Origin: Croceimicrobium hydrocarbonivorans
GTDB lineage: Bacteria; Bacteroidota; Bacteroidia; Flavobacteriales; Schleiferiaceae
Reading direction: 5' to 3'
DNA length: 64,000 bases
Assembly (NCBI RefSeq): GCF_014524565.1
Contig: NZ_CP060139.1
Coordinates: forward strand, 3,665,501 to 3,729,500
The notes beneath the pieces are model-generated. The model made no database searches. It worked only from the letters and a program-made list of their open reading frames with translations, and was not told the origin of the DNA. The translations under genes and the position numbers were made by a program. Of this stretch, positions 8,763-17,445 are shown in pieces (within the stretch, counting starts at the first letter, position 1; each line of letters begins with the position of its first letter).

Positions 8763-9123
8763 TGATTGAAGCCAAGGAAGTTTGATTTGCCTTTCAAGTT
8801 ATAGTGTAGTCGGATTAACCGCAAAGAAGCAAAGAAGCAAAGGTTCGCGAAGTTCCTCTGCGTAACTCTGCGCTCTCTGTTTCTCTAGCGAAGCGGGCGG
8901 TAAAGCAATAGCGAAGCGGGCGGTGAATCAAACCGCAAAGAAACAAAGGGGCACCTGCCTGCCGGTAGGCGGGAAGGTTCGCAAAGTCACTCTTAAATCT
9001 CTCTGTGTACCTCTGCGCTCTTTGTGCCTCCCTGCCTGCCGGTAGGCGGGTAGCGACGGAGGAGCGGGCGGTGAAGCAATAGCGAAGTGGGCAGTGAATC
9101 AATCGATAAACCCTCTCTTAGAA
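8763..9123 (+). repeat. Composite dispersed repeat, right part split from 7294-7371 by IS3
   Basis: From the IS boundary the block GATTGAAGCCAAGGAAGTTTG continues, then GGATTAACCGCAAAGAAGC, CTCTGCGCTCTCTGTTTCTC, two AGCGAAGCGGGCGGT units and two copies of the hairpin CCTGCCTGCCGGTAGGCGGG (near 8952 and 9032). It ends near 9100, just past the 3' end of the minus-strand gene at 9124. No gene is seen. Confidence 0.85.
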
Positions 9124-11031
9124 TCAATCAATAGTCACCGTTCTTGGGTACCTCACCTGATAGGAAAACTTAAGCGTACGTGTTTCTTTAGCATCAAGGT
9201 CGATCTTCCACACGAGCTCCCCTGTTTTGCTATTTAGTTTGGCGCCACCAAGGTCTAAGGCTTTAACACGGATGTAATCTCTACCGCTAAGAGGAACTTG
9301 GTCGTAGACTAATAGGCTCACCATTTCATTTTTTAGATTACGGATTTCAATGTCCCAGGCCATTTGCTTCCCAATATCATCACCAAAGAAACCTTCTGCT
9401 TCTACCAGCTCATCTACCTTCCGCTCAACGTTCAAGCCTTTATCTTGACCCAAGCTAAGACGTAAGGTATCCTTAATTGTGCTGGGATCTACCTCAGTTA
9501 TACCTACATAACTTCCATATAAATACATGCGTGCCGGGCCTGGCAGTAATTGCAATTGCTCCCAATCACTGATTTCGGCAATGAGGTAGGCTCGGGGATC
9601 TAGCTTTGGAACGATCTGATAAACATAGTGAGTGGGTACTTTGGCTTCTTGCATATCAAAGCTGTAATCCTTGCCATCACTGGGAATGCTTTGCTGTTTT
9701 CGAATCTCATATTGTAGGTTGCTAATATCATTACTCGTACCAGTCGCCATAATGGGAACTTGCACAATTCGCTGATAAGATCCGCCTACCGTAGTAATAT
9801 CGCGCACCGCCATGTTTTGAATATCCTCGGCCGTTACTACTTTGGTGCTCTTGGTGGAATGGTTTCCTCCATCAACCAGTATCTGAGTTTTTTCCAGCTT
9901 GATATCGAATTTAACTTCTGGTCCGGAAATACGGAGGGATTGCCTAAACTCTTGGTAGGCAAAGTGATTTACCTTCACAAAGTAATTCCCTGTTGTTAGG
10001 GGTTTAAGGCTGTATTCTCCTTTGGCATCACTAAGAGTCTGATAAATAAGATTATCGAATGAACCCTGATAGATTTCGATGGGTGCATAGGGAACCGGCG
10101 CCCCTTCTGGACTTAAGACCTTTCCCAGCAGACGTGAAGCTTGTTGTGGCTTTTGATAACGTGAAGTCTGTTCCTTATTAGGTAATATCCAAGTGGCAAT
10201 CTTCGGAGCAATGCGGCTCAGTTGTGGGTTTTCAGTAGAAAGTTTCAACTTCACATGGCTCCAATCTACGCCGCTGGACTGATAAATATTGGCCTTGTAA
10301 ATTAGACTTATGGGCTGATCGAGGCTATTCACCCGAACATCATAGTGTGGGGTCCATCCCGCGAAAGCGGTATAATAGCTAAAGTTTAGACTATCCCGCA
10401 AAGGTCTCAAGCATTCTAATTTAATGGTGATCTCTAATTGAGAGCTCTTAATGGCAACAAAACGTTTATTGTATTTCAATTTCAGACTATCCCATTGATT
10501 ATGCAGGCTAGTAATCTGATTTTGAAGTTCTACTTGTTTTAAACTGAGTTCCATTAATCGCTGACGGTAGAAATCGGCGGCTTCCCGAATTTGAGCAGCG
10601 GTTAAACTACTTTCCCCATTGCTGAGTTTACTGTTTTCAATGATTATTCTTTTTTCAATATGATAGACTTCCTGCTTTTCACTTAAAGCTCCAATTTGAT
10701 GAATCAGTGCTTTTTCCTCTTCTTTAAGTCTACGTATTTCGGGGTCTTTCCAAGGTAAATGCTCCACAACTCGATGGTTAACCGAATGAATTAGCACTCC
10801 ATCCAAACCGCTCACCTTTATACTCTGGGGATCGGCATTAGGCGGTAGGTTTTCGATAATAATAAAATGCTCTCCCTTATTTACTTGCAGCTGAGCCTGG
10901 GAGAAGACCTCCGCACCGGAGAAGAATACTGTAACCCTATCAATTTTCGATTTCAACCGCAATGTATCTGCAGCCCTCAAGGCAATACTATTCAGGGACA
11001 AACAGGCTAATAGGACAATCCACTTTCTCAT
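9124..11031 (-). CDS. DUF4140/DUF4139 protein with inserted carboxypeptidase-regulatory-like domain
   Basis: The 635-residue protein has a signal peptide (residues 1-21). A DUF4140-like N-terminus follows (RVTVFFSGAEVFSQAQLQVNKGEH, ENLPPNADPQSIKVSG). Residues 100-190 form a coiled coil. The DUF4139 region of the MuiA family follows (YYTAFAGWTPHYDVRVNSLDQP, IYKANIYQSSGVDWSHVKLK, and the C-terminal WKIDLDAKETRTLKFSYQVRYP). DUF4139 is split at about residues 300-440 by a CarboxypepD_reg-like beta-sandwich (LLGKVLSPEGAPVPYAPIEI, GEYSLKPLTTGNYFVKV). After the sandwich comes VVTAEDIQNMAVRDITTVGG, which resembles the plug start of SusC-type receptors. It is probably periplasmic or surface-exposed; its molecular role is unknown. 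Confidence 0.82.
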   Translation of the reverse strand: MRKWIVLLACLSLNSIALRAADTLRLKSKIDRVTVFFSGAEVFSQAQLQVNKGEHFIIIENLPPNADPQSIKVSGLDGVLIHSVNHRVVEHLPWKDPEIRRLKEEEKALIHQIGALSEKQEVYHIEKRIIIENSKLSNGESSLTAAQIREAADFYRQRLMELSLKQVELQNQITSLHNQWDSLKLKYNKRFVAIKSSQLEITIKLECLRPLRDSLNFSYYTAFAGWTPHYDVRVNSLDQPISLIYKANIYQSSGVDWSHVKLKLSTENPQLSRIAPKIATWILPNKEQTSRYQKPQQASRLLGKVLSPEGAPVPYAPIEIYQGSFDNLIYQTLSDAKGEYSLKPLTTGNYFVKVNHFAYQEFRQSLRISGPEVKFDIKLEKTQILVDGGNHSTKSTKVVTAEDIQNMAVRDITTVGGSYQRIVQVPIMATGTSNDISNLQYEIRKQQSIPSDGKDYSFDMQEAKVPTHYVYQIVPKLDPRAYLIAEISDWEQLQLLPGPARMYLYGSYVGITEVDPSTIKDTLRLSLGQDKGLNVERKVDELVEAEGFFGDDIGKQMAWDIEIRNLKNEMVSLLVYDQVPLSGRDYIRVKALDLGGAKLNSKTGELVWKIDLDAKETRTLKFSYQVRYPRTVTID

Positions 11032-11512
11032 AATGCATCTTTACTCTTGGACGGAGAAGCGGGAAAAGGTGGCTTGGGGGGAAGTAGTAGTTGGTAACTG
11101 GTGGTTTGTCGTTGGGTTATAACCGCGGAGAAGCAAAGAAGCAGAGGTTCGCAAAGCATCTACTTGGACCTCCGTGACCCTCTGCGTCCTTTGTGCCTCC
11201 CTGCCTGCCGGTAGGCGGGTAGCGACGAAGGAGCGGACGGTGAATTAGGTAGCTAGTCGTTAGTCGTTGGTTGTTTGTTTGAGACGATAGTATCTAGACT
11301 ATAGACGATAGATTTGATTGGAGTCAAGGAAGTAGGATTGGTCTTTCAAATTATGGAGTGGTGAGATTAACCGCAAAGACGCGAAGAAGCACCTGCCTGC
11401 AGGTAGGCGGGAAGGATCGCAAAGTTTCTCTGTGCACCTCCGCGTCCTTTGTGCCTCTAGCGCAGCGGGCGGTGAGGCAATAGCGAAGCGGGCGGTTAAG
11501 CAACCAAAAATT
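11032..11512. repeat. Two composite repeat copies between minus-strand genes
   Basis: After about 55 bp of unique upstream sequence of the DUF4139 gene, two successive repeat copies occupy about 11086-11502. The first has GGTTATAACCGCGGAGAAGC and a hairpin near 11201. The second has the full ACGATAGTATCTAGACTATA block, GAGATTAACCGCAAAGACGC and a hairpin variant with A in the loop (CCTGCCTGCAGGTAGGCGGG, near 11394). It ends AGCGAAGCGGGCGGT. No gene is seen. Confidence 0.85.
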
Positions 11513-12571
11513 CTACTTTCCCCCCAAGCGAAGCACACTCACCCCAATTGCATAGCCCTTAGGTTTTTGGGCATCACTACGGTCGATACGGATTTTATTG
11601 CAGGCATAGCCAAGGTCGATTTTATGCCAGCTATGACCACCATCCAGGGTTTCGAAGCCAGTGCGCGTAGTTCCCACAAATCCATGCTGATCATCAATAA
11701 AGCCAATACCAAATTCACGCAAGCGATAATCATCTACTAAATCCATTTCCTGCCAGCTATTACCACCGTCAGTGGTTTTTACAATACGTTGCATACTTAC
11801 TGTAGTATCTGGGTTATAGGATTGGATGGTGGCGTAGCCTATTGAGTCGCTCGGAAAATCGAGTTTCCAAGTGGTTTCAAAGGGTCGTTCTGATTCATAA
11901 ACGACCTTCCAGGTTTTAGCTCCATCTTCAGTTTTTAAAACCACGGCATGGGATTGTCTTAGATCGTAACTGGAGGCAGCACAGGCAAAGCCCACTTTGG
12001 CACTCAGCATTTTGATGTCGAAGAGCATGGAGCAGTAGGGGCTCATGTCGCGAGAGGTCCAGGTGGCCCCGGCATCATGCGATTCCATCATAAAGGCCGG
12101 ACTGCCCACTCGACCCACGCCATAGATGTGGGTTTTATAACTCAATTCACCATGATTGATATAGGCTTCTTTGAAATGATCCATGGCACAAAGACCCTTA
12201 ACCGTTGGCCCACTGTATTCTACGGCCTGCCAGCTCTTACCGCCATCAATGGTTCTATAGAGAGGAACAGTGTCTTGAACATTCGGGAAATAGTCGGTGC
12301 CAATAGTGCCAGCAAAGCCATTAAGGCTGTCAATAAAGTTGATGCAGCGGAAAAAGGTTCCGGTTTTTTCCAATTGCATCTCCCAGCTCTTCCCATTATC
12401 CGCAGAATGGAAGATGCGACCGATGCCATTGATATACCAGGCTTCATCACCAATAAAGTAGATATCATCTTGCTTGCCCCTAAAGGCTTCGGTATCCAAT
12501 TTTGTCCATTGATATGGTTGTCCAAAAGCGAAGCCGCTAAGGCAAAGAAAGAGGAAGGTAAAACGTGTCAT
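11513..12571 (-). CDS. Secreted BNR/YCF48-like beta-propeller protein
   Basis: The 352-residue protein has a signal peptide ending FAFGQ (residue 18) and at least six Asp-box motifs of the SxDxGxxW type: SADNGKSW, RTIDGGKSW, ESHDAGATW, KTEDGAKTW, KTTDGGNSW, ETLDGGHSW. Their regular spacing predicts a six- or seven-bladed propeller like YCF48/photosystem-assembly-like or sialidase-like proteins. Sialidase catalytic residues are not evident. No type IX sorting domain is visible at the C-terminus. Probably periplasmic or surface-located; ligand unknown. Confidence 0.8.
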   Translation of the reverse strand: MTRFTFLFLCLSGFAFGQPYQWTKLDTEAFRGKQDDIYFIGDEAWYINGIGRIFHSADNGKSWEMQLEKTGTFFRCINFIDSLNGFAGTIGTDYFPNVQDTVPLYRTIDGGKSWQAVEYSGPTVKGLCAMDHFKEAYINHGELSYKTHIYGVGRVGSPAFMMESHDAGATWTSRDMSPYCSMLFDIKMLSAKVGFACAASSYDLRQSHAVVLKTEDGAKTWKVVYESERPFETTWKLDFPSDSIGYATIQSYNPDTTVSMQRIVKTTDGGNSWQEMDLVDDYRLREFGIGFIDDQHGFVGTTRTGFETLDGGHSWHKIDLGYACNKIRIDRSDAQKPKGYAIGVSVLRLGGK

Positions 12572-13139
12572 TTTCTAAGGTTTGGAGGCTGAGCCAGAGC
12601 TCAAATTCAAAATGACCGGCAAGGTTTTATTCTGCCTTTGGAAGGGCAATTTTATTATGCGATCAACCAATTATTGAGGGTAGGTGACGGGTTTTTTGTT
12701 GAGACGATAGATTTGATTGAAATGGTAGCTGGTCCTTAGTCGTTGGTCGTTTGTTTGAGACGATAGTATCTAGACCATAGACGATAGATTTGATTGGAGT
12801 CAAGGAAATAGGATTGGTCTTTCAAATTATGGAGTGGTGAGATTAACCGCAAAGACGCGAAGAAGCACCTGCCTGCCGGTAGGCGGGAAGGATCGCAAAG
12901 TTTCTCTGTGCACCTCTGCGTCCTTTGTGCCTCGAGCGTAGCGGGCGGTGAGGAAAACCCTAAAGTCATAAAAAGAATCCAACCCCTTCCCATCACCACT
13001 AATTAGCCCGGAATTATTCAATGCATGACTAAATTCAATCGACTATAATTCAAGGTCTTAAGTGAGCGTTTTCCTAGGGTAAGCTGTTGAGTACTCAAAT
13101 AGATCAGCTTAAAATGTTTAACCTATAATACGATTGATT
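12572..13139. repeat. Divergent intergenic region with composite repeat
   Basis: About 12695-12955 is a composite repeat (TCCTTAGTCGTTGGTCGTTT, ACGATAGTATCTAGACCATA, GAGATTAACCGCAAAGACGC, hairpin near 12867, AGCGTAGCGGGCGGTG). It closely resembles the copy at 11281-11490. The unique 180 bp before 13140 should hold the HU promoter; no convincing box pair was found. Confidence 0.75.
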
Positions 13140-13538
13140 ATGTCTGTTCAATTTAAAGTGATTCAGAGAAAGAATCCCCAGGATTTCAGTGCCGCTCCCT
13201 TGCATTATGCCTTAGCGGTGCGTGGTCAAAAGGTAGACCTGGATGGTTTATCGGCCTTAATTAGTGATGGTAGTACGGTGCGCCAGAATGATGTGTACGC
13301 AGTTTTAATTGGAATGGTGAATGCCATTATCCATGAATTGCAAAACGGAAGGGTGGTGCAGCTCGGTAAACTGGGCTCCTTTGCAATTTCCATTAGTGCA
13401 GAAGGGCGCCAGTCTGATGAGGAAGTTACTGCCGCTAGCATTAAGAAGTCGCGAATTTTGTACCGTCCGCAAAAAGAGTTGCAGGACATGCTTAAAACCC
13501 TCAAGTTCGAACGACAAAGTTCAGCAGCTAGCAGCTAG
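13140..13538 (+). CDS. HU-family DNA-binding protein (Bacteroidota HU-HIG type)
   Basis: The 132-residue protein starts at ATG 13140 (MSVQFKVIQRKNPQDFSAAP). A TTG two codons upstream is less likely. It has the HU/IHF fold pattern: an N-terminal helix pair (LSALISDGSTVRQNDVYAVLIGMVNAIIHEL), the beta element RVVQLGKLGSFAISIS, and the C-terminal KSRILYRPQKELQDMLKTLKF. The extended N-terminus VIQRKNPQ typifies Bacteroidota-specific HU-like proteins. It is expected to bend and package DNA. A strong terminator follows, so it is probably monocistronic. Confidence 0.9.
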   Translation: MSVQFKVIQRKNPQDFSAAPLHYALAVRGQKVDLDGLSALISDGSTVRQNDVYAVLIGMVNAIIHELQNGRVVQLGKLGSFAISISAEGRQSDEEVTAASIKKSRILYRPQKELQDMLKTLKFERQSSAASS

Positions 13539-13567
13539 TCGAGGAATTTTCAGTAGAAAATAGCTTT

Positions 13568-13603
13568 AACCTCCGGTTCCATTTGGGGCCGGAGGTTTTT
13601 TTT
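13568..13603 (+). terminator. Rho-independent terminator of the HU gene
   Basis: Stem ACCTCCGG / CCGGAGGT around the loop TTCCATTTGGGG is followed by a run of eight T. It lies 30 bp after the HU stop codon. Confidence 0.9.
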
Positions 13604-13622
13604 GGTCCTTATTTTAAGTCAA

Positions 13623-13704
13623 AAACATGCTGATGTTTAGCTTCAAACATCAGCATGTTTGGTTTCATCCTTCCGCATGTTTGGCTGTAAACATCAGCAT
13701 GTTT
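13623..13704. repeat. Perfect 16-bp inverted repeat plus third copy
   Basis: AAACATGCTGATGTTT (13623-13638) and its exact reverse complement AAACATCAGCATGTTT (13645-13660) are separated by 6 bp. A further exact copy of AAACATCAGCATGTTT lies at 13689-13704, preceded by a partial GCATGTTT. The hairpin is strong but lacks a T run. It could be a protein-binding site cluster or a small mobile palindrome. Confidence 0.8.
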
Positions 13705-14147
13705 ATGAAGAATTTCTGGTATGCCTCAATTCAGACTAGCGGAAACTTTTAAAGCATGAAAAATGTACAGAAGTTTTCGTAAGGAATTTCCCTGCTGGTT
13801 CTTTAGGAATATCCCTGTAATTCCTACTTGAATGGCCCCACTACTAGGGAATAAGTTTGAAATTATCTAGCTTTCAATAAATTAAACTTTTGATATTGGT
13901 GCTGCTTTGAGCGATAATAGAGACTGATTAACTATTGCTAGACTGTAAAATACTAAGGGCTCCGATTTTTAATAAGAATCTTTATCCAGTTTAAAAAATC
14001 TTAGATTTTGAATGATTTATTTTATTGAAAATACCTTGAAACCTAATATTTATTTATTGAATAAAATGAGTGGTGTCACGAGATTTTAACAAGTATAAAT
14101 AGTTTAAATTAACTTGATTCCATCCCACCAAACTAAACCTTAAACCT
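13705..14147. other. AT-rich intergenic region without recognised features
   Basis: About 440 bp with no open frame longer than a dozen codons that I can support and none of the dispersed repeat. The last 100 bp are strongly AT-rich and presumably contain the promoter for the gene at 14148. Confidence 0.5.
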
Positions 14148-14750
14148 ATGGAAATCGACTATGCTAAGCTTCAAGCGGTATATGCAGCCAAGGGCTACCG
14201 CTTTTTCGATCAGGGCTCTTTTAATCTCAATCTCTTTGGCATTCGCAATGCTTCCGCGCAGGTAGATGAGTTCAATGACTGGATGGGCGTGGCTTTTCGC
14301 GATGAATGGCTCAATCCCCGTTTATTGCTTTTTAAGGCCAGTACCAAGCCTGGTTTATATTATCTCAAGCATAAGATTCTCAATGTAAATGGTACCGCCA
14401 TCTTGATACCGGGGCAGTATAAGGGGGCCTGGAAATTAGGACATCACAATGGCTATGAAGCCTTGCAACAGCGCACAGAGGGCGTGTTTAAGGTGTGGCG
14501 AGATGCCGATCATGATGCACAATTTGACTATTCTGGTCCCATATATACCGATGTACAAGGCCTAAACGGACATACCACCAGCTTTCGCAGCGAGGTAGAG
14601 CGGGTTAATCGTTACAGTGCCGGCTGTCAGGTGATTCAGGATGACCTGGACTTTAATTGCCTGATGTTGATCGTAAAGAAATCTCTGGATTATTTCTCCA
14701 ATAGCTTTAGTTACACTCTTTTAGAAGAGGGGGATTGCCTATCCCTTTAA
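14148..14750 (+). CDS. Putative L,D-transpeptidase-like (YkuD-fold?) protein
   Basis: The 200-residue protein lacks a signal peptide. The C-terminal half shows a spaced H...SAGCQV pattern (LNGHTTSFRSEVERVNRYSAGCQVIQ, residues about 151-177). This resembles the HxxT...SxGCxx active site of YkuD transpeptidases and the related Bacteroidota and phage proteins with SAGCQV. VWRDADHDAQFDY and ILIPGQYKGAWKLGHHNGY are also typical of that group as I remember it. If correct, Cys and His act on peptidoglycan or a related peptide. Assignment is tentative. Confidence 0.5.
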   Translation: MEIDYAKLQAVYAAKGYRFFDQGSFNLNLFGIRNASAQVDEFNDWMGVAFRDEWLNPRLLLFKASTKPGLYYLKHKILNVNGTAILIPGQYKGAWKLGHHNGYEALQQRTEGVFKVWRDADHDAQFDYSGPIYTDVQGLNGHTTSFRSEVERVNRYSAGCQVIQDDLDFNCLMLIVKKSLDYFSNSFSYTLLEEGDCLSL

Positions 14751-14827
14751 ACAAAGGTTATATGAACTTCAAGCTTAGTCTAATAGCTCAATGATAAGTA
14801 AGGAACCCAAACCATAAATCAAAGACC

Positions 14828-15883
14828 ATGAATGTAAAACGATTAATCATGGCTTCAAACTTACTTCTGTTTTGTTTTGGAGCGAAGGCCCAGGAGGCCC
14901 TACAGAATTATATTAACGATAGCACCATTGCCCGGTACCGCTATCAATCTGAGTACTATTATCGGGCAGAAATTCCTGCGGGTACTAGCATCCAAGAGAT
15001 TGATCTGCTGGAAAGAGATGAGTTAAAACCTCAACAGCATAAAAGCATTATATGCATTGGCGTAAACAGTTCCAAGGAACCCTATTCTCAACAGCGAAAT
15101 CTTGAAATGAGCAAATTGGAGGAGTGGATGAATCCACCTTATTTGCAATTGATGACCCCCACCGCAAGCATGGGTTTTGATTCGCTGGGAAATCAATTGT
15201 ACTATTTCAAAAACAACGGAGCAGAGATAGGTTATATTGAAGAGAACACCTATTTCTACAGTACCGAAGGATTTCAGCCCCTTATGCTTTTCTTCCCCAG
15301 TAAACATGATGAATTTGTGCAGGACTTGATTAATGCTGGTGCTCACTTTACCCTTAATGCGGATAATTCCTTTAAGCTGAGCCTAAATCAAAATGAAATC
15401 CTTGTCGACCCCAATGATAAGAGTGTGGAGTTCAATTATTATGAAGAAAATAAGTACATCGAATCAAGGGTAGTGTACAGTTTATATGCCCCCTATGGTT
15501 ATGTTCCCAAATATGAGCAGGTACGCACAAAACGAGTGGACCTGGATTATCCCATCACCAGGGTTGAAACCACATTGTTTAGTAATCATGTAATTGAAGA
15601 CATGACAGGCCTTATTGATAAGTACACAGATCTGGCTCATATCGAAATTTATCCTAATCCCGTGGAAACGGAGTACGAAGTGCTATTGCAGGGTATTCCC
15701 GAGGCACAAGTATCTCAGGTGCAAATTCGAGATTATATGGGCAACATAATTCAAACCCATCTGAACCCCTACGTTGAGAATAATTTAATGGTACTGGATG
15801 GATCTACTTATCCTGTTGGTGCCTTAATTATTCTGGTTTACACTCAATATGGAATTTATTCTGAAACCTTAACCAAGATCTAA
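14828..15883 (+). CDS. Type IX-secreted protein (T9SS type A sorting domain)
   Basis: The 351-residue protein has a signal peptide ending GAKAQ (about residue 21) and a C-terminal type IX sorting domain. The domain starts IEIYPNPVETEYEVLLQGIP and continues VQIRDYMGNIIQTH to YGIYSETLTKI. The middle region (residues 22-270) has no recognised family. The protein should cross the outer membrane by the type IX system and be attached or released at the surface. Its stop overlaps the next gene's ATG by one base, so the two are coupled. Confidence 0.82.
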   Translation: MNVKRLIMASNLLLFCFGAKAQEALQNYINDSTIARYRYQSEYYYRAEIPAGTSIQEIDLLERDELKPQQHKSIICIGVNSSKEPYSQQRNLEMSKLEEWMNPPYLQLMTPTASMGFDSLGNQLYYFKNNGAEIGYIEENTYFYSTEGFQPLMLFFPSKHDEFVQDLINAGAHFTLNADNSFKLSLNQNEILVDPNDKSVEFNYYEENKYIESRVVYSLYAPYGYVPKYEQVRTKRVDLDYPITRVETTLFSNHVIEDMTGLIDKYTDLAHIEIYPNPVETEYEVLLQGIPEAQVSQVQIRDYMGNIIQTHLNPYVENNLMVLDGSTYPVGALIILVYTQYGIYSETLTKI

Positions 15884-17445
15884 TGAAACTAAGAAGCCTT
15901 TTTATTTTAAGCCTTTTGATGAATAGCCTCCTGGCGCAAGTGGATTATATATCCACCGACTCTTTAAGAATGATTGATTTTAATCCGGATATAAACCCTT
16001 TAGTGAATCCCGATACCGGGCAAGCAGGTTTTAAATTAGTTTTTTGGGTGCATGGTTTGGCTGGAAATCAGCATTCCTGGGGTCGCGTTCAGGAGGTTAC
16101 CGAAGTGCAAATTGGTAATCCCATACCAGGCTATCCGGTTCGAAATGTAGCTGGCTACGCCTTATCCTATCAAGGAGAAGAATATCGTAGAATATTCGGT
16201 TTAGCGACTTTCGTAAACAATTCCAAGATGGGGATATGGCGAAACAACCCTTTGTATGATACGGTGCCGGTAGCTAAAAATTTTGCCATTGCGCATAGTC
16301 AGGGGGGGATTGTTTCGCGAGCCATCCGCTATCAAAATGTAAATGATACTAATGCGGCTGGAGTGCATTTAAGCCCGGCGCATTTTTCACATTTAGCCAC
16401 CTTTGGTACTCCCAATGGCGGGGCCTATATTATCAATACCACTGCAACGGGTGGACCGGTGCAAGCTTGGATTGATGAAGGCTGCAGAGCTTTTGGCGCC
16501 GGCGTAGTGCAAGATTTTGTCAATTCGAAATGGTGGTTGGGTGCAATTATCACCCCGGCAATGGTAACTAGCTTTACTAATAAGGCCTGTGATGGATTTA
16601 ATAAATTGGTATTTCCTATGCTGGTAAATTCTATTCGCAAACCAGTAGGAATGGATTATGCTATGGGAGCCCCTAATTTAAATGAGTTGAAAAGCTTTGC
16701 GCAGCAAGACAATATGAAGGTAGTTACCTTTTATGGAGTGGAGGAAGAGCCTGTATTTTGGCGTGTTCTTCATACTATGACCAATACAGCCGATACGGAT
16801 TCCTCTAATCTTTCAGGATCCATATTGGCGACCAATCCCTTTGGATTGGTGAGTGATCAAGAGTTTGCGGATACCATTAACTATCGATACCACGATTATA
16901 TATCTAAAAAGAATGCCCAAAATACCATTTCCAGGAATTACAATGTTTTTGCGGCTTATAGCTATTTTAATCCGGGTGCCTTAATATCTTTAAGAGGTTT
17001 GGCCAATAAGGCAAGTGCCAATGCACGAAATTATGATAGAGCAGCCCATTGGTTAGGGCAGGCCAATATGAATTGGAAGAGGTTCATCGGCGCCAGAAAG
17101 GATACCACGATTTTAGAGGGTTATTATTGTGAATGTTTGATAGATTTAGGTGGTACCCAAGGATATTCCTTTACGCAAACTATCGTTCAAACACCTTTGG
17201 AGTGTAATCCACCCAATGCGGTCAATTGTTTTGTTTCGCCTAAAGTAAGTCACCAGGTGATAGAAGAACCCAATGATGGGGTAGTAACCGTATCTTCTCA
17301 AATTGATTATCCGAATGCAAAAGTTCCATTAGAAATGGAAAATACCAATCATATGCAGGAAAGGAATCATGAACAAACCCGCTTGCGATTAAATGAATTG
17401 TTTAATGGCGATTTGGGAGATGAATTTAAGCTCGATGAAAAGTAA
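15883..17445 (+). CDS. Secreted lipase-like alpha/beta hydrolase
   Basis: The 520-residue protein has a signal peptide (residues 1-19, ending LLAQ). The hydrolase pattern is clear: the oxyanion strand FWVHGLAGNQHSWGRV (residues 54-68), the nucleophile elbow IAHSQGG with Ser139, PNDGVVTVSS with a candidate Asp465, and NTNHM with a candidate His490. AHSQG instead of GHSxG is a tolerated variant. The architecture is that of PGAP1/lipase-type esterases with a long lid-like middle region. No sorting domain is seen. It starts on the last base of the upstream stop and overlaps the next gene by 11 nt (ATGAAAAGTAA), so it is part of an operon. Substrate unknown. Confidence 0.78.
   Translation: MKLRSLFILSLLMNSLLAQVDYISTDSLRMIDFNPDINPLVNPDTGQAGFKLVFWVHGLAGNQHSWGRVQEVTEVQIGNPIPGYPVRNVAGYALSYQGEEYRRIFGLATFVNNSKMGIWRNNPLYDTVPVAKNFAIAHSQGGIVSRAIRYQNVNDTNAAGVHLSPAHFSHLATFGTPNGGAYIINTTATGGPVQAWIDEGCRAFGAGVVQDFVNSKWWLGAIITPAMVTSFTNKACDGFNKLVFPMLVNSIRKPVGMDYAMGAPNLNELKSFAQQDNMKVVTFYGVEEEPVFWRVLHTMTNTADTDSSNLSGSILATNPFGLVSDQEFADTINYRYHDYISKKNAQNTISRNYNVFAAYSYFNPGALISLRGLANKASANARNYDRAAHWLGQANMNWKRFIGARKDTTILEGYYCECLIDLGGTQGYSFTQTIVQTPLECNPPNAVNCFVSPKVSHQVIEEPNDGVVTVSSQIDYPNAKVPLEMENTNHMQERNHEQTRLRLNELFNGDLGDEFKLDEK

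Noticed and set aside
13623-13704. CRISPR-like mini array behind HU
   Set aside because: Three 16-bp palindromic units with irregular spacing of 6 and 28 bp and no spacer-like regularity.
14148-14750. Prophage remnant
   Set aside because: Only one possibly phage-related protein; no integrase, capsid, tail or attachment-site pattern nearby.
17393-17434. Upstream ATG for lipoprotein copy 1
   Set aside because: It would overlap the hydrolase gene by 53 nt and put 14 charged or unrelated residues before the signal peptide; ATG 17435 gives a normal lipoprotein signal.
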